A DNA stretch of 64,000 nucleotides from Spirochaetota bacterium (lineage in GTDB: Bacteria > Spirochaetota > Spirochaetia > Treponematales > Rectinemataceae): NCBI GenBank assembly GCA_022711355.1, contig JAKLFE010000006.1, positions 49,889 to 113,888 on the forward strand, in the 5' to 3' direction. The notes beneath the pieces are model-generated. The model was given only the letters and a program-made list of their open reading frames with translations, had not been told where the DNA came from and made no database searches. Position numbers and translations under genes: made by a program. Each line of letters begins with the position of its first letter. The stretch's first letter is position 1. This document shows, piece after piece, positions 41,683 through 49,103 of the stretch.

Positions 41683-42916
41683 GCCGCACAATATAAAAAT
41701 AAAGTCTCCGGAGGAAGCGACCCTCATCGACTTGCTCGGGGGAAAGGACCTCGGACCGGCCCTGGTCCGGTGCCGCGTCGATGAGCTCTCGCGGCTCGCT
41801 CGGTCCCAGATGGTGCTGTCTCCGCTCGCCGCGCGCGTCGAGCGCGATGCGGGCGCTAGTGGAGAATGGCGGCGCTGGGCCGCCGCCGTGGCCCTATCAT
41901 CGGAGCGCGACGAGCGCCTGTACGCCAAGGCCGCGGCGAAGACGATCGGGCTCCTGGAACCTCGGGGTATCGCGCCTATCGTTATCAAGGGCGCCAGCCT
42001 CGCGCTCGGAAGGCCCCGCGACACCGGCGACATCGACCTGCTCATACCGGAGGGATCCCTGATCGACGCCATAGGCGAGTTGGAGGCGAGCGGATACGCC
42101 TATCGCGGTTTCGATCGGAACGCGTACATCCGTCGCAGGGAGTATCGGGACTGGAAGAGCCTGTCACGATGGTCCGTGCAGTTCGAATTCCAGGAGCCGG
42201 AGACCGGGGCCCTCGTCGAGCTCCATACTGCCTTCTTCGAGACGGCAAGGATCTACGATGGGGACCTGTCGGCTTTGCGCAGGTCGATGGGGGAATTCAT
42301 CGCGGCGTCCGAGGTCGACGAAGCTACCGGCTATCGCCTCCTCGCCCTGGAGGACCGGGCGCTGCTCCTCGCACTGCACACGTCCCTGAAGTACTCACCG
42401 GACAGGCAGAGCTTCGCGCTGCGGAGCCTGATGGACCTCCGAACCCTGGCCGAAGCCGGCCTTGACTGGGATCGCCTCCGAGCTCGATGCATCCGCTTCG
42501 GCCTCGCGTATAACCTGGCCCAGCTGTTCCGGCTCTACGAGACCTTGGCGGTCCCCTGCTCGCCGCCGCGCTTCGTCGAGGGCATCGAGTCGCTGTTGCC
42601 GAGACGGTTAGTTCGCCTAACACGGATGCAGATACGCTGCCTACGGTCCCTGGAATCGTACGATACCGTGGCGACCTTCGCGTACCAGCTGATCTCCCCC
42701 TTCTTGCTCCACAGCACGCCGGGGGCCCGGCTGCGCTCCCTCTTGGTGATTCCGCTCCTAGTCCCTCGCCGGCACAAGATCGCCTCGATATACGGCCTGC
42801 CGGCCCGGTCTCCCGTCGTGGTCCTATGCTATCTCCTAGAACCGCTGCGCTGGTCGTTCCGGCTCGCGCGCAAGGCATGGAAAACGATCAGGTCCTGTGA
42901 TGCCCGCCCAGTCTGA
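41681..42916 (+). CDS. Nucleotidyltransferase-fold protein (NTP_transf_5-like)
   Basis: A 411-residue protein with the minimal nucleotidyltransferase core: IVIKGASLALGRPRDTGDIDLLIPEG, where Asp117 and Asp119 (G-D-I-D) are the metal ligands, and a third acidic residue in LVELHTAFFE. The C-terminal half is helical. Proteins of this family recur beside PqqD-like and HprK-like proteins in peptide-modification cassettes, and that is exactly the order here. It may nucleotidylate the peptide or a partner protein. No ribosome site precedes the ATG; TATTAT at 41664-41669 would place transcription within a few bases of it. The next gene starts 17 bases before its stop. Confidence 0.78.
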   Translation: MPHNIKIKSPEEATLIDLLGGKDLGPALVRCRVDELSRLARSQMVLSPLAARVERDAGASGEWRRWAAAVALSSERDERLYAKAAAKTIGLLEPRGIAPIVIKGASLALGRPRDTGDIDLLIPEGSLIDAIGELEASGYAYRGFDRNAYIRRREYRDWKSLSRWSVQFEFQEPETGALVELHTAFFETARIYDGDLSALRRSMGEFIAASEVDEATGYRLLALEDRALLLALHTSLKYSPDRQSFALRSLMDLRTLAEAGLDWDRLRARCIRFGLAYNLAQLFRLYETLAVPCSPPRFVEGIESLLPRRLVRLTRMQIRCLRSLESYDTVATFAYQLISPFLLHSTPGARLRSLLVIPLLVPRRHKIASIYGLPARSPVVVLCYLLEPLRWSFRLARKAWKTIRSCDARPV

Positions 42917-43385
42917 ACCGGGTGAATCGCGCGGCGCCGCCGAGCTCGCGGCGATCCGCTCGCTCATCGGCGGGACGGCGGAAGGCGATGTCAGCCTTCC
43001 CGTCCTATCGGGCAGCATGGCCCCGGCCATCCTGCCGGGCGACCTGCTCATCGTCCGGCCCCGGCCGGGCCGCCGCGCGCATACGGGAGATGTCGCGGTT
43101 TTCCTGAAAAACGGGAAGGTCACCGCTCACCGGGTGGTCTTCGCCTTCCGTCTGCGTGCATGGTCCTTCCTGCTCGAGAAGGGCGACGCTAACCGCTTCG
43201 CAGAGGCGCTCGACCAGGAATCGGTTCTCGGCGTAGTGGAGGCAGTCCTGCGACAGGGCGAGCGGATGCCCATACGGCGGGGAACGCTGGCGGAAGAGGC
43301 CAGGCGCGCCGCGCGGAGGATGCTATGGCGCTCCGCGTTAAGCCTCCTGCCGATAGGGCTGTTGAAAAGGGCGGTCGACAGATGA
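42900..43385 (+). CDS. S24/S26-type peptidase with Ser/His dyad (SipW-like)
   Basis: A 161-residue peptidase of the signal-peptidase/LexA clan. LPVLSGSMAPAILPGD supplies the nucleophile Ser39; the general-base position is occupied by His77 (V-T-A-H-R-V-V) where typical bacterial signal peptidases have Lys. Ser/His dyads are known from SipW and eukaryotic signal peptidases. There is no N-terminal membrane anchor, only a weak hydrophobic stretch near the end (ALSLLPIGLL), so it may work in the cytoplasm. In this cassette it is the natural candidate for removing the leader of the small peptide at 44586. A GTG one codon earlier is an alternative start. It overlaps the genes on both sides. Confidence 0.8.
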   Translation: MPAQSEPGESRGAAELAAIRSLIGGTAEGDVSLPVLSGSMAPAILPGDLLIVRPRPGRRAHTGDVAVFLKNGKVTAHRVVFAFRLRAWSFLLEKGDANRFAEALDQESVLGVVEAVLRQGERMPIRRGTLAEEARRAARRMLWRSALSLLPIGLLKRAVDR

Positions 43386-44224
43386 ACGAGTATCGGCTCA
43401 GGGTGGGAAACGCGGTTATCGCCCTTGTATTCGGGAGCGAAAGGGATCGGGCGGCCTCCGCTCGCTACTTCTCCCGTCCCTCCGACCATGGCCCAGCCGA
43501 TATCCAGCTTTCAATCCGGTTTCGGGACGACGCGGACGAGCGGATGGAGGTACCTAGCTCGCTGTTCCGGACCAAGTTGGGCAACGCGGAGCGTTTTTCG
43601 ATGGCCGGCGGCCTCATCGAAGGCCGCTACTCTCCTTCAAGCGGGGAAGGCGAGCTGAGCGTACAGCGCCTGATCACCGAAGGCGGCTATGCCCGCATCT
43701 ACGAACAGGTATTCTACCAGGCCTACTGGTCCGCGGTATGGCGCAAAGGACTGGACTCACTCCTCCTGCATTCGAGCGGCGTCATCCATAATGGTCGGGG
43801 CTATGCGTTTTCGGGCAGGTCCGGCGCGGGCAAGAGCACCGTGGCCCGCCTATCCCCAGGGGCGACGATACTCAACGACGAGATCACGGCCATCGATCTC
43901 TCGGAGCCCTCGGTCATGATCATGGATACTCCCTTCAATGCCTCCTTCCGCGGCAAAAAAAGGGGAACAGCTGCGCTCGGGGGAATCCTGCTCCTGAAGC
44001 AGGCCCCGTTCCACCGCCTAACTCGGACGACGGGCCTGGAGCCTCAAAAAACGCTGGCTCGAGAGATCATACCCCCCATGGGCCTCGAGACCTCTTTTTC
44101 TCCGGCCCGCTTCATGGATATGTTCGACCTCTCGCAAAGGCTCTTCAAGCGCATACCATTCTACATCATGGAATTCCAGCAAGATCCGCGGTTCTGGGAT
44201 CTCATCGAGACTATTGGAGGTTAA
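43382..44224 (+). CDS. HPr-kinase-related protein
   Basis: A 280-residue P-loop protein related to HPr kinase/phosphorylase. LLLHSSGVIHNGRGYAFSG matches the HprK segment before the P-loop, G-R-S-G-A-G-K-S-T is the Walker A (Lys151), and ILNDEITAIDL is the following acidic strand. The N-terminal domain (YRLRVGNAVIALVFGSE) is not the HPr-binding type. Relatives sit in lasso-peptide clusters, where one phosphorylates the precursor's C-terminus, and in PqqD/nucleotidyltransferase cassettes. It starts inside the peptidase stop (ATGA), so these genes are translationally coupled. A peptide- or protein-modifying kinase role is inferred. Confidence 0.8.
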   Translation: MNEYRLRVGNAVIALVFGSERDRAASARYFSRPSDHGPADIQLSIRFRDDADERMEVPSSLFRTKLGNAERFSMAGGLIEGRYSPSSGEGELSVQRLITEGGYARIYEQVFYQAYWSAVWRKGLDSLLLHSSGVIHNGRGYAFSGRSGAGKSTVARLSPGATILNDEITAIDLSEPSVMIMDTPFNASFRGKKRGTAALGGILLLKQAPFHRLTRTTGLEPQKTLAREIIPPMGLETSFSPARFMDMFDLSQRLFKRIPFYIMEFQQDPRFWDLIETIGG

Positions 44225-44230
44225 CAAGAT

Positions 44231-44500
44231 ATGGAACCAGGAAAGAACGTTCCGCGCCGCCGGCCTCACTTGCTAGAACGGGACACGGGAGAGGCGATCA
44301 TCGTCATGGCTGAAACGGGGCATGTGCTGCACACCTTGGAGGGAACGGCGCCATTCATCTGGAGGTTGATCGATGGAAGCCATTCGATCGACATGATCCT
44401 CGATCGGCTTCAATCCGAATATGCAGTCGACCGCAGTCGGGCGGCCGATGATTTGGATATATTTATACAGCAACTCGCCGAGAAAAACATGATTGAATAA
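44231..44500 (+). CDS. PqqD-like protein (RiPP recognition element)
   Basis: An 89-residue PqqD-family protein: NVPRRRPHLLERDTGEAIIVMAETG, HTLEGTAPFIWRLIDGSHSIDMILDRL, then a helical tail with VDRSRAADDLDIFIQQLAEKNMI. This is the winged-helix RiPP recognition element that binds leader peptides and presents them to tailoring enzymes. GGAGG nine bases upstream sets the start, and only six bases separate it from the kinase gene. It closes the plus-strand operon nucleotidyltransferase, peptidase, kinase, PqqD. The candidate precursor lies just beyond, on the opposite strand. Confidence 0.88.
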   Translation: MEPGKNVPRRRPHLLERDTGEAIIVMAETGHVLHTLEGTAPFIWRLIDGSHSIDMILDRLQSEYAVDRSRAADDLDIFIQQLAEKNMIE

Positions 44501-44585
44501 AGCTCAAACAAGCAGGGTGTATTCAGAACTCATTCGCATCCAGAAAGGCCTAAGCCAGAGGCTAATCAAACCAAGACGATCAGAA

Positions 44586-44738
44586 TTAGCCCCAGAAGTT
44601 AAAAATCCACCAATACCAAGGACGAGCTCCCTTTCCATTTGACGAGCCCCGCTTGTTACCACCGGCACCATTGTAGGATCCAAAGACGCCAAGTTCGACG
44701 CGCTCGGTGGTAATTACTGGAGCAGTGTACTGTTTCAT
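44586..44738 (-). CDS. Candidate RiPP precursor peptide (lasso-type leader)
   Basis: A 50-residue peptide. The N-terminal part, M-K-Q-Y-T-A-P-V-I followed by V-E-L-G-V-F-G, has the Y-x-x-P and later Gly that mark leaders bound by PqqD-type recognition domains in lasso-peptide systems. A Gly/Asn/Ser-rich stretch (residues 23-38) leads to a strikingly aromatic tail, R-P-W-Y-W-W-I-F-N-F-W-G, with four Trp and four other aromatic or bulky residues in the last eleven. AAAGGGG eight bases upstream and a strong promoter support expression. The gene converges with the PqqD-like gene. A longer form from a Met 17 codons upstream is unlikely, since that Met lies within the promoter. Cleavage site and modification are unknown. 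Confidence 0.72.
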   Translation of the reverse strand: MKQYTAPVITTERVELGVFGSYNGAGGNKRGSSNGKGARPWYWWIFNFWG

Positions 44739-44745
44739 ACTTCCA

Positions 44746-44789
44746 ACCCCTTTAACCAACAAGTATGCCACATAAAATGATGATGTCAA
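44746..44789 (-). promoter_or_regulatory. Promoter and ribosome site of the precursor peptide gene
   Basis: On the minus strand a perfect TTGACA (44784-44789) is followed after 16 bases by CATACT (44762-44767, four of six to consensus). The expected start of transcription is near 44755, leaving a short leader that contains AAAGGGGT (44746-44753) before the ATG at 44738. The surrounding 110 bases are AT-rich. A dedicated promoter for so small a gene argues that it is a real, well-expressed peptide. Confidence 0.6.
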
Positions 44790-44856
44790 TATCTATCAAC
44801 AACCGCATATACCTATGTATTTTAATCAGCTATTGTGCAAAATCGGGAAAATGTAG

Positions 44857-45396
44857 TCAGAAATACAACGCGATACCCAGTATCGCCTGATCACCCAAGC
44901 GAACACCGAAGCCATTTATATCGTGGAGGCAAATCGCCTGGTACTCGCCGTATAGCGCGACATTCGAAGCGAGCCGAAGCTCGACGCCTCCGATCGCTCC
45001 CACGGAGTAGTTGAAATACTTACCGGTATCGTCGAACAGGAACTGGATACCGGCGATCCCGCCTATGTACGGCGAAGCCTTCCCGGGACGCGGATGGTAC
45101 TCGCCAGCGATGGAAGTGCCCAAGCGCGTAACGCTCGTTTCGGTTGACTTGTTCGGAGTCACCGTCATGCCTAGAAGGGCGCGGGTGCCGATTTTTTCGG
45201 AGACCCAGTACTTCACGCCCGCGCCTGTCTGGAAGCCGTCATTGTAGGGTTTGGTGACTGAGATGAGGTTCTCCAGGCTGAAGAGGAGGGCTACCTCGTG
45301 CTTGGCTTGCGCCGGCGGCGAGGCCTTTGCCTCTGCGAAGAGGGGTAGCGATATAAACAAGAATAAAGCGCTGCAAAAAATGGCCGTCTTCTTCAA
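44857..45396 (-). CDS. Small outer-membrane beta-barrel protein
   Basis: A 179-residue exported protein. It begins with a standard signal peptide (KKTAIFCSALFLFISLPLFAEA, cleaved near AEA) and continues with alternating strands typical of an 8-strand barrel: EVALLFSLENLISV, FQTGAGVKYWV, TRALLGMTVTP, TSIAGEYHP, SPYIGGIAGIQFLF, YSVGAIGGVELRL, VALYGEYQAI and a last strand ending in Phe (AILGIALYF), the usual BAM signal. The start is TTG with AGGAGGGG eight bases upstream; an ATG 13 codons earlier adds a basic tail and would hide the signal peptide. It lies upstream of the precursor peptide on the same strand but each has its own promoter. Function unknown. Confidence 0.78.
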   Translation of the reverse strand: MKKTAIFCSALFLFISLPLFAEAKASPPAQAKHEVALLFSLENLISVTKPYNDGFQTGAGVKYWVSEKIGTRALLGMTVTPNKSTETSVTRLGTSIAGEYHPRPGKASPYIGGIAGIQFLFDDTGKYFNYSVGAIGGVELRLASNVALYGEYQAICLHDINGFGVRLGDQAILGIALYF

Positions 45397-45452
45397 GGCA
45401 CTCCCCTCCTGCCGCGCACGGAAAGGGCGGGGCATCGATCGGGATACTGATT

Positions 45453-45481
45453 ACTATTCATTTATATGCCATAGCTGTCAA
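45453..45481 (-). promoter_or_regulatory. Promoter of the beta-barrel gene
   Basis: Minus-strand TTGACA (45476-45481), a 17-base spacer and AATAGT (45453-45458, four of six) form a good sigma70-type promoter about 57 bases before the TTG start. It shares the perfect -35 hexamer with the precursor promoter 690 bases downstream. It marks the last AT-rich spacer before the GC-rich right flank. Confidence 0.5.
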
Positions 45482-45609
45482 GGGAAACGCCCCAACGGGC
45501 AAGCCGACCTCCGCCTAGGAGGGCTGCAGGATATCCTTTATTGCGCAACCCGAACACTATGTCGAAATCGAGGGCGTCTCGGATGAAGCACAAACCGAAG
45601 CCGCAGTAG

Positions 45610-46212
45610 GGCTGCTCGCGTCGCTCGGCCCGGTCTGGAGCGACGGCGCTCGCCCTCGACTGCGATGGCTCCACCCCCGCCCCGATCGTCACCGCGGAGG
45701 GCATCACGATCGACCACGCGAACTACGACCCGAAGGATCTGAGCGACGAGGAGATCTCCGCCGCCGCGAAGGTGACCGGCTTTCAGACTCGGATGACCTC
45801 CGCGCTGGCCGGCGTCCTCGACGTGGCCACCTTCAAGTTCTGCTACATCGACAGCCCGGCTAACGCCAACACCCTCTTCGCCTCCGTGAGGACGGCGATC
45901 GAGGGCCTCGAATCGGCCTACCCGGGCGTCACCTTCGTCTGGTGGACCATGCCGATCGAGACCTCGCCCAACGCGCAGCGCCAGGCCTACAACGACCTCG
46001 TGCGGAGCTACTGCTCCGCCAACAGGAAGTGGCTCCTCGACATAGCCGACCTCGAGAGCCACAACGATTCCGGCGCCGCCTCCACCTCGGGCTCGTACGA
46101 GATCCTGTACAGCGGCTACAGCTCGGACGGCGGCCACCTGAACGCCGCCGGCGCGGGCAAGCTCGCCAAGGCCTACTGGAAGCTCCTCGCCGAGATCGCC
46201 AAGTCCCGCTGA
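45610..46212 (+). pseudogene. 5'-truncated SGNH-like gene remnant
   Basis: The frame is open from just after a TAG at 45607 to the stop at 46212, but has no credible start: the only candidate before the conserved part is a GTG at 45772 that would cut into the domain. The translation shows LDVATFKFCYIDSPANANT, GVTFVWWTMPIETSPNAQRQ and late DGGHLNAAGAGKLAKAYW, which parallel the lipoprotein at 1049 (LCYVDV, LPLTSEE, DGGHLNELG). The N-terminal G-H-Q-S-V-G block is missing, and the bases upstream read in other frames. I judge it a decayed or truncated relative. It sits exactly at the composition change that ends the polysaccharide locus. Confidence 0.6.
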
Positions 46213-46437
46213 GCCTCGCGGCGCCGCCCGCGGGCGGGAGCGGGGGTGCCGGAGCTGACCGGAGCGCGGAGCGCGGACGCGCGCCCCGCGTCGAGCGGAT
46301 ATCGCCCCGAAGGCGCGAGGACCGCGGAGGCAGGGGGAGCAGCGTCGCATAACGCGACCGTTGCATGAGAAAAGGCGGAGACCAGAAAGGCCGGCGCGAC
46401 GGGGATGAACCACGCGACACTTCGAGGCAACGAGGCG

Positions 46438-46517
46438 GGGCGGCGGGTGTCGCGAGAAAAAGGGCGGTCCGCGAGCCCGCGAGCGGATCGTACTTTTTCT
46501 CGTGACAGGTCCCGCCC
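46438..46517. repeat. Long imperfect inverted repeat (structured element)
   Basis: Within the 373-base gene-free stretch 46213-46585, TGTCGCGAGAAAAAG (46448-46462) is mirrored by CTTTTTCTCGTGACA (46493-46507); 14 of 15 bases pair and the odd one is a G-T wobble. The 30-base interior can itself fold (GGTCCGC with GCGGATC), and outside lie GGGCGG and CCGCCC. The result is an 80-base stem readable from either strand, lying between the SGNH remnant and the end of the convergent nitrilase gene. It may be a bidirectional terminator, a structured RNA or a mobile palindromic repeat. The rest of the stretch is GC-rich with nothing else I can name. Confidence 0.6.
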
Positions 46518-46585
46518 TGGGACGTCAGTCGAATGTAGGCGCCGGCGTTCCATCTACGACGTGAAAACCTGGACGCGCTCCCCCT

Positions 46586-47374
46586 TTATCCGAGGCGATA
46601 GAGCTCGGGCCGCCGGTCCGCGAAGAGATCGTTGAGCTCCCCGAGCCCCTTGTCGCGCGCCTTGGCCGGGTGGACCCGCGCCACGGCCACGGCCGGCTCG
46701 CCGGCCGGCAGCCGCGCCAGGTACTCGCCGTCGGGCGCGACGAGGACGCTCTCGCCCGTGAAGGTTAGGCGGCGCCCGGCGCGCTCCTCGATCCCCACGC
46801 GGTTGGCGGTGGCGACGTAGATCCGGTTCTCGACGGCGCGCGCGTAGTCGACGCGCTGGCAGTAGGGCAGGACGAGGTTGGCGCAGTGGGCCACGAGGTC
46901 GGCCCCGAGGAGGGCCAGGGTCCGGAAGCTCTCGGGGAAGATCCAGTCGAAGCAGATGGCTATCCCGACGCGGAGGCCGCGGAACTCCTCGACGAAGAAG
47001 CCCGTGTCCCCCGGCGAGAAGAGGAGCTTCTCGCGGGCGAAGAGGTGGGTCTTGCGGTAGACGCGCCTGCGGCCGTCGGGTAGGGCGAGGCAGCTCGAGT
47101 TGTAGAGCTTGCCGCCCGCGGACTCGGCGAAGCCGAAGGCTATGCCGGCTCCCCGCTCGGCGGCGGCCCGGGCGAGGGCCTCGAGGGGCTCGGCGCCGGC
47201 CTCCTGGGCGAAGGGGGCGAGCTGGGAGGGCCCGTCGAAGTCGTAGCCCGAGAGGCAGAGCTCGGGCAGGACGTAGAGGTCGGCCTCGTTCGCGGCAATG
47301 GCCGCGAGGAGCTGGCGGAGGTTGGCGCCGATGTCGCCGAAGACGGGCGAGCTTTGGACGAGGGCTACGCGCAT
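46586..47374 (-). CDS. Carbon-nitrogen hydrolase (nitrilase superfamily)
   Basis: A 262-residue single-domain nitrilase-superfamily amidase. The catalytic triad is complete: Glu38 (LPELCLSGYDF), Lys108 (YRKTHLF) and Cys141 (GIAICFDWIFPE). Length and motifs resemble N-carbamoylputrescine amidases and omega-amidases, but specificity cannot be fixed. It belongs to the GC-rich right flank and is not obviously linked to the polysaccharide locus. It is followed on its strand by the long inverted repeat and preceded, about 70 bases upstream, by the end of the GGDEF gene. Confidence 0.85.
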   Translation of the reverse strand: MRVALVQSSPVFGDIGANLRQLLAAIAANEADLYVLPELCLSGYDFDGPSQLAPFAQEAGAEPLEALARAAAERGAGIAFGFAESAGGKLYNSSCLALPDGRRRVYRKTHLFAREKLLFSPGDTGFFVEEFRGLRVGIAICFDWIFPESFRTLALLGADLVAHCANLVLPYCQRVDYARAVENRIYVATANRVGIEERAGRRLTFTGESVLVAPDGEYLARLPAGEPAVAVARVHPAKARDKGLGELNDLFADRRPELYRLG

Positions 47375-47442
47375 GCCTTCATTCTAGGTCGCGGCCGGCG
47401 AGGATGAAAGGGCCACCCCGGGGGCCGGGCCGGGGCGCGGCC

Positions 47443-49020
47443 TCAGGAGGGGGCGGGCCCGGCCGGGGGCCGGGGCGCCGGCTCGACTCGGTTCCGGCCC
47501 CCGGCCTTGGCGCGGTAGAGGGCCTCGTCGGCCTCGCGGACGAGCTCGTCCAGGTCCTCCTCCCCGATCCGGTCGCGGCCGGCGCAGCCGAAGCTCGCGG
47601 TGACCGAGACGGGCCCCGAGGGGGTCTCGACCTCGAGGGCGGCGACGGCAGCGCGGAGGCGCTCGGCCGCGGCCGCCGCCTCCGCGGGGCCGATGCCCGG
47701 GAGGAGGGCCACGAACTCCTCGCCGCCGTAGCGGCCGAAGCGGTCGGTGGCGCGGAGGAGGGAGGCGCAGGCCCGGGCGGCCGCCCTGAGGACGGCGTCC
47801 CCGGCCTGGTGGCCGCGGCGGTCGTTGACCTCCTTGAAGTGGTCCAGGTCGAGGAGGACGAGGGAGAGGGCGAGGCCTTGGCGGCGGGAGCGCTGGAGCT
47901 CGAGGCCGGCCACCTCGAGGAGGGTGCGGCGGTTCGTGACCCCGGTCAGGCCGTCGACGGTGGCGAGCTCGGCGAGGCGCTCGTTGAGCTGGATCCGCTC
48001 GGTGATGTCGTCGAGGGAGAGGAGGGAGCCCAGGGGGCGGCCTCCTCGGCCGGCCACGGGCGAGAGCCTGGCGGCGTAGTGCCGCGAGCCCCGCGCGCCC
48101 TCGATCCTGAGGTCGGCCTGGGCCGGGGGGCCGGCCTCGAGGAGCTCCCGCAGCTGGGGGCAGGAGGCGCAGAGGCCCGTCCCCGCCTCGCCGACGCAGT
48201 CGCGGCCGGAGAAGCCGAGGATGGCGGCCATGGCGGGATTGGCGCCGACGACGCGGCCCGAGCGGTTCATCACGAGGACCCCCTCGCGCATGCCCTCGAA
48301 GATCCGCTCGTAGGCGATCAGTCCGAGGTCGAGGAGGCGGTGGCGGAAGAGGCTCCAGGCGAAGAGGACGCCGCTCAGGGGTATGCCGAAGGGGGCGATG
48401 TCGAGGCCGTAGGGCGAGAGGCCGAGCTGGTAGAGGAGCATGCCGCCCCAGGGAAAGAAGGAGGCGACGAACATGTAGGCGCTCTGGCGGCGGTAGGCCC
48501 CGGGGGAGTCGAGGAGGCGCCCGATGTATGCCGCGTCGGCGGCTACCAGGCAGAGGTTCATGGCCAGGAGGTTGGCCCAGTAGAGGGGCCCCTTGCCCAG
48601 GCGGGGGACGGAGAAGGGGCCGCTCCGCGAGAGCTCGACCGAGGTATACAGGAGCCCCTGGCCCTCGCCGGCCCAGGCGGCCGCGGCGACCAGGCAGCCG
48701 AAGGCGAAGAGGCCGGCGCCGAGGGCGGTCATCCTCGCGCTGTGGAGGCCGGCGATCCGGAGGGCGAGGAGGAGCCACAGGGGGCCGACGAAGGGTATGC
48801 CCAGGTACTCGACCGCGAGCCAGAGGCGGAGCTCGGCCGCCGAGGCCGCGCGGATCTCGAAGAGGGAGCCGAGGGCGTAGGCCATGGCGGCGACCATGAG
48901 GGCGCCGAAGGCGAAGGCCCCCGTCACCTCCCGGCGCCAGAAACCGATGAAGGCGAGGGCCGCGCAGATGGCGAAGGCGAGGGCCAAGGCCAGGGTGTAG
49001 AGCGAGAGGGGATCGACCAC
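47443..49020 (-). CDS. Diguanylate cyclase with seven-helix membrane sensor and PAS domain
   Basis: A protein of about 525 residues that makes c-di-GMP. The N-terminal third is a seven-helix membrane domain of the HisKA_7TM sensor type (LYTLALALAFAICAALAFIG to FGIPLSGVLFAWSLFRHRLLD). A PAS domain follows (YERIFEGMREGVLVMNRSGRVVGANPAM, with a Cys-rich insertion GLCASCPQL), then GGDEF with TVDGLTGVTNRRTL, LDLDHFKEVND and the active-site R-Y-G-G-E-E-F. No inhibitory R-x-x-D precedes the signature at the usual place. The start is uncertain: a GTG is used here, an ATG 22 codons earlier adds a basic, unlikely segment. It could feed the PilZ protein and LuxR-type regulator of the polysaccharide locus. 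Confidence 0.86.
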   Translation of the reverse strand: MVDPLSLYTLALALAFAICAALAFIGFWRREVTGAFAFGALMVAAMAYALGSLFEIRAASAAELRLWLAVEYLGIPFVGPLWLLLALRIAGLHSARMTALGAGLFAFGCLVAAAAWAGEGQGLLYTSVELSRSGPFSVPRLGKGPLYWANLLAMNLCLVAADAAYIGRLLDSPGAYRRQSAYMFVASFFPWGGMLLYQLGLSPYGLDIAPFGIPLSGVLFAWSLFRHRLLDLGLIAYERIFEGMREGVLVMNRSGRVVGANPAMAAILGFSGRDCVGEAGTGLCASCPQLRELLEAGPPAQADLRIEGARGSRHYAARLSPVAGRGGRPLGSLLSLDDITERIQLNERLAELATVDGLTGVTNRRTLLEVAGLELQRSRRQGLALSLVLLDLDHFKEVNDRRGHQAGDAVLRAAARACASLLRATDRFGRYGGEEFVALLPGIGPAEAAAAAERLRAAVAALEVETPSGPVSVTASFGCAGRDRIGEEDLDELVREADEALYRAKAGGRNRVEPAPRPPAGPAPS

Positions 49021-49103
49021 GGTTCTAGTATCGGCGAAAACCCGCCGCCCGGCGAGCTTGCCCAAGCTCCGGCGGGGAGCTATCATGGCGCCGGCCCGGA
49101 ACC

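Noticed and set aside
46405..46635. Small open frame over the long hairpin
   Set aside because: Both strands translate to the same Arg/Ser-rich pattern because of the palindrome; no ribosome site, so treated as non-coding.
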